The notes below the pieces were generated by a model, which did not search any database, was not told where the DNA came from, and worked only from the letters and a program-made list of their open reading frames with translations. Of a stretch of DNA of 64,000 nucleotides, positions 35,786 through 45,008 are shown piece after piece (the stretch's first letter is position 1; each line of letters begins with the position of its first letter). The position numbers and the translations under genes were made by a program. Location: NCBI RefSeq assembly GCF_028747205.1, contig NZ_CP112880.1, positions 8,147,676 to 8,211,675 of the forward strand, read 5' to 3'. The DNA is from Streptomyces sp. CA-278952 (GTDB lineage Bacteria > Actinomycetota > Actinomycetes > Streptomycetales > Streptomycetaceae).

Positions 35786-37258
35786 GTGAGTTTGGTGCAT
35801 CAGGATGTCCTGCGGGATGCGTTCGCGGAAGTGTCACACTTCCGGTCGGAGCTGTACGCGTGTCTGACCGTGCGGGGCGATGCCTTGTTCGAGTTGTGCG
35901 ACGCGCTGCTGTGCACGGACGGGCCGGTACGGACGCTGGTCGATCTCGCGCTCGCGCCCGAACACCGCCGTGGTCACGGAGCTCTGTACGGCGGACTCAA
36001 CCAGGGACGGATCGACGTCGCCCGGCTGCGTCGTGCCCTGACCGGGGTCCCGCTGCCGAGGGGGGCGGACGGCCGGCTCGTACTGGCCGTCGATGTCTCG
36101 CCGTGGCTGCGACCGGACGCCAACACGTCTGCGGACCGGGCCTTTTGTCACACCTTCGGCCGGGGCGAGGGCAAGCATCAGATGGTGCCCGGCTGGCCGT
36201 ACTCGGTGGTGGCCGCGCTGGAGAGTGGCCGCACGTCCTGGACGGCGGTGCTGGACGCCGTCCGCCTGAAGCCCGGCGCCGACGTCGCCGCGGTGACCAC
36301 GATGCAGATCCGCGAGGTCATCGAGCGGCTGGTCGCCGCCGGCCAGTGGCAACCGGGTGACCCGGAGGCCCTGGTCGTGCTGGACGCCGGATACGACGCC
36401 CCGCGCATCGCTCACCTGCTGGCCGACCTGCCCGTCGAGATTCTCGGCCGGCTCCGTTCAGACCGGGTGATGCGGCGTCCGACGCCCACTCGCGAAGAGT
36501 TCCACCTGTCCAACCCCAAGGGTGGCCGGCCGCCCAAGCACGGCGGCGAGTTCGTGTTCGGTGACCCCACGACCTGGGGCGTCGAGCAGGCCGTGACGGT
36601 CACGGACACCCGGCTCTATGGGAAGGCGACCGCGCAGGCATGGGACCGGCTGCACCCGCGGCTGACCCGCCGGGCCGCATGGCTCGACCACGACGGGCCG
36701 CTGCCCATCATCGAGGGCACCGTCATCCGCCTGGCCGTGGAGAAGCTGCCCGGCGGCGGAGTCAACAAGCCGGTGTGGCTGTGGTCGCGTACCGGCGCCA
36801 ACGAGGCGGACGTGGACCGCTGCTGGCAGTCCTTCCTCCGCCGTTTCGACATCGAGCACACGTTCCGCCTGTTCAAGCAGACCCTCGGGTGGACCAAGCC
36901 CCGGCTCCGCAGCTCGGAAGCGGCCGACCGGTGGACCTGGCTCGTGATCGCCGCCTATGCCCAGCTCCGCCTCGCCCGCCCGCTGGCCACCGACCTCCGC
37001 AGGCCCTGGGAGAAGCCGACCGAGCCGAACAGACTGACACCCGCCCGCGTCCGCAGGGGGTTCAGAAACCTGCACGCGAAGACCGGCTCACCCGTCGGCG
37101 CACCGAAACCCTCCCGTCCCGGCCCAGGCCGACCGCCCGGCTCGAAGAACCGCTATCCGGCTATCCGTCATGACGTGGGACGCGTCCTCGCCACCGGCGA
37201 GGCATACAACCGTCCCGCCCACCACAAGGTGGGCACCAAACCCCGCAGGACAGGCTGA
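35786..37258 (+). CDS. Transposase, intact reference copy of a family repeated here
   Basis: About 490 residues from GTG 35786, chosen because the same GTGAGT-T/C-TG context opens the copy at 14293. FAEVSHFRSELYACLTVRGD starts the N-terminal domain; RLVLAVDVSPWLRPDANTSA and VVLDAGYDAPRIAHLLADLP carry acidic catalytic residues; DRCWQSFLRRFDIEHTFRLF contains the Glu. The family is the putative transposase I know as NF041680. Left-end GAACTTGATC is at about 35687. The right end was not found. It is the only complete copy of three in the window. Confidence 0.85.
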   Translation: MSLVHQDVLRDAFAEVSHFRSELYACLTVRGDALFELCDALLCTDGPVRTLVDLALAPEHRRGHGALYGGLNQGRIDVARLRRALTGVPLPRGADGRLVLAVDVSPWLRPDANTSADRAFCHTFGRGEGKHQMVPGWPYSVVAALESGRTSWTAVLDAVRLKPGADVAAVTTMQIREVIERLVAAGQWQPGDPEALVVLDAGYDAPRIAHLLADLPVEILGRLRSDRVMRRPTPTREEFHLSNPKGGRPPKHGGEFVFGDPTTWGVEQAVTVTDTRLYGKATAQAWDRLHPRLTRRAAWLDHDGPLPIIEGTVIRLAVEKLPGGGVNKPVWLWSRTGANEADVDRCWQSFLRRFDIEHTFRLFKQTLGWTKPRLRSSEAADRWTWLVIAAYAQLRLARPLATDLRRPWEKPTEPNRLTPARVRRGFRNLHAKTGSPVGAPKPSRPGPGRPPGSKNRYPAIRHDVGRVLATGEAYNRPAHHKVGTKPRRTG

Positions 37259-37290
37259 CGAGCGACACAGAGGACCAGCACACTGAGCGC

Positions 37291-37557
37291 ATGCGCTATG
37301 AGGAGAGAGCCAAGCTCACGGTCATGAAAGTCCTGGTCCCGCTGGCCGTCCTTGTCGCCTCACCAGTGCTGCTGATAGCAGGAGCGCCGCTCCGCCGCCG
37401 CTATCTCCGCTACGTCTACCGCGATGAGGCCACGCAGATCCTGGACAAGGAGCGAGGTTGGGTCAGCGCCCACTACTTCGTGGTCACCGACCCACTCCTG
37501 CACTGGCTCTGCTGGCCCACAGAATCACTCGCCCGTCTCATCGAGCGCCGAGGTTAA
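37291..37557 (+). CDS. Small membrane protein, 88 aa
   Basis: MRYEERAKLTVMKVLVPLAV leads into a hydrophobic helix (LVPLAVLVASPVLLIAGAPL), then basic RRRYLRYVYRDEATQILDKE and a second weaker hydrophobic segment near the end. No ribosome site is strong. It lies just behind the transposase and may be unrelated DNA past its right end. Function unknown. Confidence 0.5.
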   Translation: MRYEERAKLTVMKVLVPLAVLVASPVLLIAGAPLRRRYLRYVYRDEATQILDKERGWVSAHYFVVTDPLLHWLCWPTESLARLIERRG

Positions 37558-37641
37558 ACGACAAGCTGAGCGGGGCCCCTTGAGGTCTAAGCGGAGTTGG
37601 TGAAGTCAATTGCGTCGGGTGGGTGTCCTTGACGAGGGGCC

Positions 37642-37788
37642 GTGCCGAACATTCTCCGAGTCGCGCTGTCTGACGGGCAACGTCGTGACCTGCACGCACT
37701 GCTGGCCTGCCGTGATCTGACCCGGTTCACACGGCAGCGCGGCGAGAACGCTTGTCTTCTCGACCAGGAGGGGCCGGTTGATTGCTGA
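37642..37788 (+). pseudogene. IS630-like transposase N-terminal remnant
   Basis: GTG 37642 opens VPNILRVALSDGQRRDLHAL followed by RDLTRFTRQRGENACLL and a stop. The layout resembles the winged-helix start of IS630-family transposases. Only 48 residues remain. The remaining bases from 37,558 to 37,920 contain nothing else I can support. Confidence 0.4.
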
Positions 37789-37920
37789 GGTCGGGGGCGT
37801 GCCAGCGTTCCATTCGGTCGGGGCCCGAGCTGCTGCCCACCGGTTCGACGATCATCCGCGTATACCGCGCCTACCGACGGGGTGTGCCGCATTGTCAGTG
37901 GTGGCTCCTACTCTTTCCCG

Positions 37921-39348
37921 GTGAACATTGATGATCTTGAGTGGCAGGCGGACCGGATAGGAGGAGTCCCTCCGCGGGTAGTGGACTCTCTTCTTGAGCA
38001 CGGGCACGTGGATCTGGTGGCCCGGGCGGCAGCCGAGCGGGGCGACTGGTTCTGCGCGCAGGGCGCCGTGCGCGCGCTGCAGGCGGCGGGTGAGTTCGAG
38101 CGGGCGTGGGCGGTGATGAAGCCGTTCGCGGAGACCGGCTGGCTCCCGGCCGTATCTGCGGGTGTGGATATTCTGCTCGCGTCGGGCCGGGTGGAGGAGG
38201 CATTGGCGTTGACGCGTCCCGTAGGGGAGGAGTCCTCCTTGGGCGCGTGTGAGGTCTACGCCGAAACCCTGGTGAAGTGCGGGCGTGTCGACGAGGCGAT
38301 CACGTTTCTCGAACCGCATCTGCGGGACCGGTGGACGATGCGCTGCCTGGTCGCGATGACGGAGGGGCAGGGGAGGGACGCCCGCGTGCTGGAGCTCCTG
38401 GTGCCGCTTGCCGACGAGGCACGCCATCACCAGACGCAGGGCTGTTCCCACCCGCTCTGGGAGGCGTTGGACCTCCAGGCGGAGGTCCTGGAGCGGTCGG
38501 GTCAGGTCGAGGAGGCGATCCGGGTGCTCGGCGGCGATGTGGCCGCGCGCCGGTACGGCCCGCAGAACACCGTCCAGTCGTACGCGCAGCTGCTCGCCCG
38601 GCACGGACGGGTCGAGGAACTGCAGCAAGCGGCCACGGGCGGCCATGCGCGCGAAGCCTTCCGCCCTCTGATGCAGGCATTTACGGCGGCGGGACGCGCG
38701 CAGGATGCAGAGGAGGTCCTGCGCAGGCACATCGCCACTGCCAGGTATCCGAGCAGTCAGCAGGGGCTCCTCATGGAGTTCCTCATCGAGCAAGGCCGGT
38801 TCGAGGAAGCCATCACCGTGGGGCGGCCTACCTTCGAAGACCCGTGGGAAAGCCCTCTGCAAGGGGTGGTCTTCCTGCTCGCTGAGAAGGGGCTCCACGA
38901 CAGGGCGCTGCAGCTCCTGGACGAGTGCAGTCCGGAGTTCGTTGCGGAGCGTGGGGACTGGATTCCGTCCAACCGGTGGTGGCTGATGGGAGAACTGGGA
39001 CGCTGCCGCGAAGCCATCACCGAAATCGAAGCCACACCCGAACTGGACGCCGAGGAACGAGCCTGCACGATCGCCGGACTGATGGCCCGGGACAGCCGAC
39101 TTGCCGAGGCCATCAGCCTGCTCGCGGAACACCCTGGACGGAACGCCACCGCAGACCGCGCGCACCTGCTGGCACGCCAGAACCGCCCCCTGGAAGCACT
39201 TGCCGCCATCCCCAGCGTTGCCGCTCAACGCGAGGAACACGAACAGCGGTGGGGAACCCGCAAGGACTGGGTCGCCGGCGCGGAGGACAACGACGGCGGG
39301 AGCAGCAAGGAAGACCATGAGGGACACGTCGAGGACCCGCCGTTCTAG
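37921..39348 (+). CDS. TPR-like repeat protein
   Basis: 475 residues from GTG 37921; an upstream ATG at 37882 would add 13. Helical hairpin repeats run throughout: AAGEFERAWAVMKPFAETGW, ASGRVEEALALTRPVGEESS, KCGRVDEAITFLEPHLRDRW, RSGQVEEAIRVLGGDVAARR, EQGRFEEAITVGRPTFEDPW. The G-x-x-E/D-E-A-I pattern is a TPR-type scaffold that usually binds protein partners. There is no signal peptide or enzymatic domain. It stands alone, followed by a transposase remnant. Confidence 0.85.
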   Translation: MNIDDLEWQADRIGGVPPRVVDSLLEHGHVDLVARAAAERGDWFCAQGAVRALQAAGEFERAWAVMKPFAETGWLPAVSAGVDILLASGRVEEALALTRPVGEESSLGACEVYAETLVKCGRVDEAITFLEPHLRDRWTMRCLVAMTEGQGRDARVLELLVPLADEARHHQTQGCSHPLWEALDLQAEVLERSGQVEEAIRVLGGDVAARRYGPQNTVQSYAQLLARHGRVEELQQAATGGHAREAFRPLMQAFTAAGRAQDAEEVLRRHIATARYPSSQQGLLMEFLIEQGRFEEAITVGRPTFEDPWESPLQGVVFLLAEKGLHDRALQLLDECSPEFVAERGDWIPSNRWWLMGELGRCREAITEIEATPELDAEERACTIAGLMARDSRLAEAISLLAEHPGRNATADRAHLLARQNRPLEALAAIPSVAAQREEHEQRWGTRKDWVAGAEDNDGGSSKEDHEGHVEDPPF

Positions 39349-39518
39349 GGCAGTACCCGCGTACCGGCGGCACCTCCTCGACCGGGCTCCCTACCCGGAG
39401 CCCAAAACGGTACGACGACGCTGAGCGCCGTCGAAGAAGTCCAGGTCGAAGGCGCTCAGCATAGGATCGCCGTACGTGCCTACTGGGTCCCCCAACGTCT
39501 TCCCACACAGTCAGACCT

Positions 39519-39915
39519 TCTGGAGCACACGTTTCGCCTGTTCAAGCAGACACCCGGCTTGACCAGGCCCCGGCTTCGCAGCTCGGAAGCGGCCGACCGG
39601 TGGACCTGGCTCGTGATCGCCGCCTATGCCCAGCTCCGGCTCGCCCGTCCACTGGCCACCGACCTCCGAAGGCCGTGGGAGAAACCATCCGAGCCGAACA
39701 AACTCACACCAGCCCGCGTCCGCAGGGGGTTCAGAAACCTGCACGCGAAGACCGGCTCACCAGCCGGTGCACCGAAACCGCCCCGGCCCGGGCCCGGCCG
39801 GCCACCGGGTTCGCAGGACCTCCGCCCCGCCACCCGTCACGACGTGGGCAGAGTCCTCGCCACCGGCGAGGCATATAGCCGCCCCGCCCACCACAGGGCC
39901 GGCACCAAACCGGGT
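39519..39915 (+). pseudogene. Transposase 3' fragment, third copy of the 35.8-kb family
   Basis: It begins abruptly at LEHTFRLFKQTPGLTRPRLR and continues ADRWTWLVIAAYAQLRLARP, then RVRRGFRNLHAKTGSPAGAP to AYSRPAHHRAGTKPGRQ. Identity with the intact copy is high. Everything before the catalytic Glu region is missing. Confidence 0.75.
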
Positions 39916-40095
39916 CGCCAATCTGTCGCTGAGAGTTGGCAGTTGTTGTCGGTGAGCGCGGTCATCGCCTGTGGTTGGGTGGGAGGGGTGCCGCTGGGAT
40001 TCGGGCGGCGGTGCAGGTTTGCAGTGGAAGCGCGAGTGTGCTTCGTGGGTGATGAGGGGGCCGCGATGTCGTCGCAGTCCAGGATCGGGGGGACC

Positions 40096-40425
40096 ATGAC
40101 CAGACGTTGGTACACACCACTCGGAATCAATCTACTACTGGGCATCCCAGCCCTCGTGCCCATGCTGATGCTCTGGATTCTGCTATCGAACTGGCCGCTC
40201 GCCGACATGGGGCTGACGACAAGAATCCCGAACAACGAGCAAGACGACAGTCCGAATGCGGCACTTCTCTTCTTCGGCCCCATGATCACTGCGAGCGCCG
40301 TCCTCTGGTGGATCGCCAACCGCCCCCTCGCCCGCCGAACCCAACTCACCGCACCCCGCTACTGGCTCCTCTCCCTCACGTGCGCTCTCATCCCAACCGC
40401 CGTCGCCATCACAGTTTGGCCCTAA
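40096..40425 (+). CDS. Small three-helix membrane protein
   Basis: 109 residues from ATG 40096, with GGGGGGA upstream. The frame is open from the transposase fragment, but this start fits better. Hydrophobic helices are at LGINLLLGIPALVPMLMLWI, LLFFGPMITASAVLWWIANR and WLLSLTCALIPTAVAITVWP. The N-terminus is basic (MTRRWYTP). Function unknown. Confidence 0.6.
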   Translation: MTRRWYTPLGINLLLGIPALVPMLMLWILLSNWPLADMGLTTRIPNNEQDDSPNAALLFFGPMITASAVLWWIANRPLARRTQLTAPRYWLLSLTCALIPTAVAITVWP

Positions 40426-40547
40426 AGCATCCGCTGCTGTTGTCAGCAGTCATCTGCAGAGCCAGGTGGGGTTTAAAAAGCAAGCTCAGCCAACGGCACG
40501 GGAACGGCCCACCGACTTTGTCGGCGGACCGTCACGAAATTTTGAGG

Positions 40548-41168
40548 TTACCTCCCGGGGAGTTGCCTTGATCTCAACATATGAAGCCGCCAGCGACTGG
40601 CTGCGGTTGTTCCCAGGCCCGCGCAGAGAGACAGCGCAGCGAGGGCCCAGCTGTGCAGACTGGACGGAGGGGCGGCCGTCCAGTCCCACCACGCTGGTCC
40701 AAACCAGATCAAGGGGAAGACGGAGACTAGCGGGATGATCCAGCCGAGCTGGTTTCCGAAGAGCCTCACCGATACGAGAGCGAGTCCGAACCAGAGCAGT
40801 AGGGAGCGGACATACACGATCGCTGCTTCATGCCCCACAGCTAGCGCTTCGGTGACGAAGGAGATTCCGCAGGCGAGGGCAATGAGACTGCTTACGTAGC
40901 CAGCGTGGACACGGTGCACTCTGCGTGTGCCAGTCTCCTCCTGGGTGGCCATGGCTCCCCCGAAGGCTGCTGTGAGAAACACGGCGGACAGTATAGGAAG
41001 TTCGCGGCGATAGGGGATTCCCGTCGAGTAACCCGAGTTGCCGAAGGAGGGTACTGCGATACGTGTGCCGCCGAACAAGGCCGACAGGATTGCAACCGCG
41101 GTGACACCGATCAGCACTGCCGTTGCACGATGAACTCGTGCGTATCGCAGCAGGTCAGTCGCGCGCAT
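40548..41168 (-). CDS. ABC transporter membrane subunit 2
   Basis: 206 residues from 41168, overlapping the end of the larger permease by 14 bases. About five hydrophobic helices, for example AVLIGVTAVAILSALFGGTR, ILSAVFLTAAFGGAMATQEE and LLLWFGLALVSVRLFGNQLG. It is the last gene of a coupled minus-strand operon: secreted peptide, ATPase, permease, permease. Confidence 0.75.
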   Translation of the reverse strand: MRATDLLRYARVHRATAVLIGVTAVAILSALFGGTRIAVPSFGNSGYSTGIPYRRELPILSAVFLTAAFGGAMATQEETGTRRVHRVHAGYVSSLIALACGISFVTEALAVGHEAAIVYVRSLLLWFGLALVSVRLFGNQLGWIIPLVSVFPLIWFGPAWWDWTAAPPSSLHSWALAALSLCAGLGTTAASRWRLHMLRSRQLPGR

Positions 41169-42450
41169 CAGGCTCGCACCATTCTTCTGTGTTCAGGTGC
41201 TTGGTCTGCTGCGTCAGCCACGCTTGCTGCTCGGATGGTGACTTGCGTGTCACCTCGGCAGCCGTGCGCTGGGCCTCGTCTACACCGACGAGGTTCAAAC
41301 CCTCGTCAGCCGCGGCAGGGTCCTGGCCCATGGCCTGGTATTCCAGCCAGAGGTGGATGTTATCCATCGCCTGCCACACCCGGCGTTCCTCACGTGGTGG
41401 CCGGCAGCGGCCTACAGATGTAACGAACGTCCGATGCGCCATAGCGATCGCGGCAGTACGCACGTGGCCCTCAGCGATGTCGAAGCCTCCGTCCCCGAGC
41501 TGGTGGCGCCGCAGTCCGTACTCGTAGAACGTGTCGGGAGCCTTACCCCAGTCTTGGCTTCCCAGCCGCTCAGCCATTTTGTTCAGCTCCGGGAGATACT
41601 TTCGGTGCTCGGGCCACACGCACACACGTGGCGCGGTCATGTTGGCTTCGGCGCACAGCATCTGGCTGGCGGATGCAGACCGCTCTGTCTTCAGCTCTCC
41701 TGCCGCTGGTAGGGCAAGCAGAGCGACGACGGTGAGGGCTATTGCACCGAAGACCGCCGGGCGAGTGTGTCGAGGCAGGAATCGTTTGGCAGGTGCCTTC
41801 TGGCCAGCCCGGCTCCATGGAGCCGGGATTGCGACCGCGAGTATGGTCACAGCGACTGCTAGGAGGAGACGTGCGGCGACTGGCGCGATGCTGAGCTGAA
41901 CGTCCGGCGGCCCGGCAAGAACGTAGAACCTGAAGGGTGTGCCGAGCAGGACGATAAATCCGCCGAGCGCGCAGATCACTGGAGTGAATGCGGCGGACGG
42001 CCACAAGCGGCCGGCCAGGTGCCCCCCTGCTGCGAACATCAGGAGAGTTGATGCACCGAGAAGCAGGTAAGAAGGCCAAAGGAATCCGGGGCCCGCCTCG
42101 CGCCACGAGACGGCGGCGGCGGTGAGGCAGCCGATAGCGTAAGCCAGGAACCCGAGGGTGAGGGTGGCGCCCAGGCGCGCGGCTTCGGTGCGCCAGCTCC
42201 GGCGGGCGGCACCCAGGAGGATCTCCGACATCCCTGCGCGCGATGCGCGGCCCGCCTGCCACGCGGATACGCCTGCAAGTACCGGCCCGAGGAACAAGGT
42301 GACGATCTGGGCGGCTACCGTTGCTTCGGGCCAGACACCTATCCAATGCCGAGACCGTCCGAAGAGGACGACAAGATCCACCAGGAGCATCAAAGGGAAA
42401 GCGGTAAGCAGGGGAGAGCGTCGAAGCTCGATGCTGTACGTGTTCAGCAC
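41155..42450 (-). CDS. ABC transporter membrane subunit 1 with soluble C-terminal domain
   Basis: 431 residues from ATG 42450, overlapping the ATPase stop by 7 bases. Six helices in the first 260 residues (LLTAFPLMLLVDLVVLFGRS, QIVTLFLGPVLAGVSAWQAG, LGATLTLGFLAYAIGCLTAA) end at VVALLALPAAGE. The remaining 170 residues are soluble, with cysteines in SQMLCAEANMTAPRVCVWPE, as in DUF7224-type permeases from my memory. The outer domain could recognise or process the secreted peptide of the same operon. That role is inferred. Confidence 0.75.
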   Translation of the reverse strand: MLNTYSIELRRSPLLTAFPLMLLVDLVVLFGRSRHWIGVWPEATVAAQIVTLFLGPVLAGVSAWQAGRASRAGMSEILLGAARRSWRTEAARLGATLTLGFLAYAIGCLTAAAVSWREAGPGFLWPSYLLLGASTLLMFAAGGHLAGRLWPSAAFTPVICALGGFIVLLGTPFRFYVLAGPPDVQLSIAPVAARLLLAVAVTILAVAIPAPWSRAGQKAPAKRFLPRHTRPAVFGAIALTVVALLALPAAGELKTERSASASQMLCAEANMTAPRVCVWPEHRKYLPELNKMAERLGSQDWGKAPDTFYEYGLRRHQLGDGGFDIAEGHVRTAAIAMAHRTFVTSVGRCRPPREERRVWQAMDNIHLWLEYQAMGQDPAAADEGLNLVGVDEAQRTAAEVTRKSPSEQQAWLTQQTKHLNTEEWCEPDARD

Positions 42451-43220
42451 GTAGTCTCCCGGGCGGGCTCACGGTTCGCGAGGACCGTCATGTAGCCGCG
42501 CTCCAGCGGACTGTCTCCTGGAGCAGATGGCGTGGCTTGTCGAGCCAGGTCCTGAGGGCTTCCGCTGCTGACGATCTGCCCGTCTTGGAGAACGAGGACT
42601 GTCTGGCAGGACGCTCCTACGTCCTCGACGAGATGGGTGCTGAGGACGATGGCAACGCCTTCGCGCGCGAGCGAGCGGATGAGTTCCCGGAAGTCGAGAC
42701 GCTGTGCGGGGTCGAGTCCGACGGTGGGCTCGTCGAGCAGAACCAGGGAGGGTGAGCCGACGATAGCGGCGGCAATCCCGGCACGGCGCAGCATGCCGCC
42801 GGAAAGTGACTTCATCCGGTGCCCGGCGCGATCTGTCAGCCCAACTGCTTCGAGCGCCTTCAAAGTTGCTGGTCCGGCGGCCTTGTCGGGGACCTCACGT
42901 AGCCATGCGCAGTAGCGTACGAAATCTTTGACGGAGAATGATGGGTAGTATCCGAAGTCCTGAGGAAGATAGCCGATCATCCTGCGTGCTCGGCGCGCGT
43001 CCCGCTCAGTCCGGATCACCTGTCCGAAAATTTCCAGAAATCCCGCTTGCGGGGGAGTAATGGTCGCGAGTGTTCGCAGCAGTGTCGTTTTTCCTGCCCC
43101 GTTGGGTCCAAGCAGGCCGGTTACCCCGGGCTTAAGGTGAAGGTCAAGATTTTCAATGATAGGTCGATTTCTGTAGCCCTGCGAAAGGCCAACCGTTCGG
43201 ACGGCAGGAACCGGCGGCAT
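42444..43220 (-). CDS. ABC transporter ATP-binding protein
   Basis: 258 residues from ATG 43220 with AAAGGA upstream. Walker A GVTGLLGPNGAGKTTLLRTL, Q-loop YLPQDFGYYPSFSVKDFVRY, signature MKSLSGGMLRRAGIAAAIVG, Walker B SLVLLDEPTVGLDPAQRLDF, H-loop VAIVLSTHLVEDVGASC. All catalytic motifs are present. Its family resembles ATPases of peptide or bacteriocin self-protection exporters. It is coupled to two permease genes and follows a secreted cysteine-containing peptide gene by 70 bases. Confidence 0.92.
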   Translation of the reverse strand: MPPVPAVRTVGLSQGYRNRPIIENLDLHLKPGVTGLLGPNGAGKTTLLRTLATITPPQAGFLEIFGQVIRTERDARRARRMIGYLPQDFGYYPSFSVKDFVRYCAWLREVPDKAAGPATLKALEAVGLTDRAGHRMKSLSGGMLRRAGIAAAIVGSPSLVLLDEPTVGLDPAQRLDFRELIRSLAREGVAIVLSTHLVEDVGASCQTVLVLQDGQIVSSGSPQDLARQATPSAPGDSPLERGYMTVLANREPARETTC

Positions 43221-43290
43221 GAGAATTTCCTTTGAAATGTGCTGTGGGCCCGCGCCACTGGCGCGGACCCACAGAACTGAAGAGCTAGTA

Positions 43291-43632
43291 CTAGGAGACC
43301 CGAGTGCCGTTGATCTTAAAGGTGCACTCGTAGGTCGACATCTTGCCTTCGTATCCGCGGCCCGGGTTCCTCCAGTGCTGCTTATCCACCTCATTGTTGC
43401 AGTTGTAGTTGATTTGGTAGCCAAAGCCAGTATTGGACTGACGCAGGGCGTCGTAGCAGTAGGCGTGACCCGAGGTGCTGTACCAGTAGCCCCGACAGCC
43501 GGCCGTCCAGTTCGACTCGTTGGCCGCACTGGACATCGGGGCAGCAAGCCCGATAGCGGCAGCCGAGAGCGCAGCAACCACGCCCGCCTTGCCAGCCTTG
43601 GTGCCCGTTATTCGCTTAATGAAAGAAGTCAT
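43291..43632 (-). CDS. Small secreted cysteine-containing protein
   Basis: 113 residues with GGGGGGG as a ribosome site. Signal peptide: basic MTSFIKRITGTKAGKAGVVA, hydrophobic AALSAAAIGLAAPMSSA, cleavage near SSA-AN. The mature part of about 76 residues is aromatic and contains four cysteines (TAGCRGYW, AYCYDALRQ, NYNCNNEVD, TYECTFKI), suggesting two disulfides. No enzyme motif was found. Being first in a coupled ABC operon, it is a candidate secreted bacteriocin or signal with its exporter/immunity pump. It is not a clear lactococcin 972 match. Confidence 0.65.
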   Translation of the reverse strand: MTSFIKRITGTKAGKAGVVAALSAAAIGLAAPMSSAANESNWTAGCRGYWYSTSGHAYCYDALRQSNTGFGYQINYNCNNEVDKQHWRNPGRGYEGKMSTYECTFKINGTRVS

Positions 43633-44051
43633 GTTCCCCCCCCAGGGGTTTTCTGTTTTGAGCTCGCATCCACTCGTTCTTGCATGTCAGCGAGCGCGGG
43701 CTTAAGCCTGCTTATGTAATGCCGTCGAGTCTCTTGAAGCACCCTTGGACACGCAAGCACTGGCTGATCATAACCGTGCAATCACCGACGGTCAACGACG
43801 CGTTAAATTGGTATCAATCTTCGATAAAAGCCTCATTTGTCATGGTCGACTTCCAGACCTGATTGGCCAATTTACGTCAACTTCACCTGCGTGCGACATA
43901 ACCGAGACGGGCTACTTGGTGGCGCACGACGGTCGTCAGGAAACTACTTACGGCGTCCAGCTGTCGGACTTGTTGTTCTTGGATGCGCAGAGCCGGGGGC
44001 TTCTTGTCAAGGCGCCTGTGTTGGGGTTGGGGTGATGTTGTCTTGCTCGGG
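43633..44051. other. Promoter region of the peptide/ABC operon
   Basis: No supported gene. AT-rich compared with the surroundings. Probably holds the minus-strand promoter for 43632 and remnant DNA. Confidence 0.4.
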
Positions 44052-44190
44052 TCACGCGGCGAGCTCGATGTCCGCGGGTGTGCGGGACTCGTAGAAGGTG
44101 CCGTCGCGGAGCATGGCGAACAGGACGCTGATGCGTTGGCGGGCGAGGCGCCAGCATTCCAGTGCTTGAAGGACGAGCGGGTGTAGCCGG
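44052..44190 (-). pseudogene. IS110-like transposase C-terminal remnant
   Basis: Minus-strand residues LQALECWRLARQRISVLFAM, then LRDGTFYESRTPADIELAA and a stop. This is the usual end of Streptomyces IS110-type transposases. All upstream domains are missing. Confidence 0.55.
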
Positions 44191-44505
44191 ATCGGTCTAC
44201 CGGTACCAGGTCGACCGCGCCGGCCAGCGTCGTCACCTCACCCAGTGGGGCGGTCCGCACCACCGCGGGTACGGGCGACGCGGTGGCGGGGCAATCGGGG
44301 CCAGTGCGACGGCGGCCAGCCCCATCGGTGCCTTCGTGGAGGTGGGTCGGGGCAAAAGTGGGCATGCTGGCCCCAAGCAAGTGTTTGTGTGGAGTCCCGG
44401 GGGTTGTCGACGAAGGCGTGCATCACGCTGAAGTGACCCGCCCGGCGAGCGGCCTTGCCCGGCCTTGCGCCGTGACGGTGCGGGAGTGGATTCAGTTAGC
44501 GAGGT
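44191..44505. other. Intergenic, no supported gene
   Basis: Open frames on both strands lack family content. The sequence may be a remnant of the IS110 copy and its target. Confidence 0.35.
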
Positions 44506-45008
44506 ATGACGATCTCGTATCTGCCTGTCCCTGCCCCCGCCGGTCCGTCGTGCGAGCCGTGGGAGGGGGGAGCCTGAGGTTCTGGCCGGGGCTGCGGAGG
44601 CCAGCCAGCGGGCGGCGGCGTGGATGCGGGCGCTGCCCGTGCCGGCGGCGGGTGGGAGGTTGGAGAGGTGGGTTGTCGGCGAGCTGGCTGACGCGGTCGA
44701 GAGGGCCATGGGTGCGCTGGACCCGGGGGGCTGCGACCGGATGGACCGGGACGGTGCGGCCGTCGACGGCGGGGGCGGTGTCGACGCGGCAGCCGTGGCG
44801 GACCTGGCTGGGCTTCCCTTCGCGCTGCTGGAGGTCGCGGGCTGGCTCTCGAGTGGTCAGCAGGTCCGGCTTCTGGCCGCGGTCGGCACGGTCACCGCGA
44901 TTGTGCGGCTCCTCGCGAACGACCCGGGCTCCGCGATCGAGCACGGTGAGCTGTCGCGGATGTGCGCCATCCTCGCCTACGCCGCCCGCCCGGACGGTGT
45001 CGCGTTGG
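44506..45008 (+). pseudogene. Hypothetical gene disrupted by the methyltransferase cassette
   Basis: ATG 44506 gives MTISYLPVPAPAGPSCEPWE, then a frameshift near 44,575 leads to EVLAGAAEASQRAAAWMRAL and AVADLAGLPFALLEVAGWLS, GQQVRLLAAVGTVTAIVRLL, ending YAARPDGVAL at the cassette. Joining base 45008 directly to 45988 restores DRLGTGRGR and a stop, so the cassette interrupted the last codons. The function of this helical protein is unknown. Confidence 0.5.

Noticed and set aside
37852..39327. Minus-strand frame opposite the TPR protein
   Set aside because: The plus strand has regular TPR-like repeats. The opposite frame is low-complexity and unlike any protein I know.
43291..43632. Lactococcin 972 family bacteriocin
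   Set aside because: The size and the neighbouring ABC genes are suggestive, but the mature sequence has four cysteines and lacks the motif order I remember for that family.
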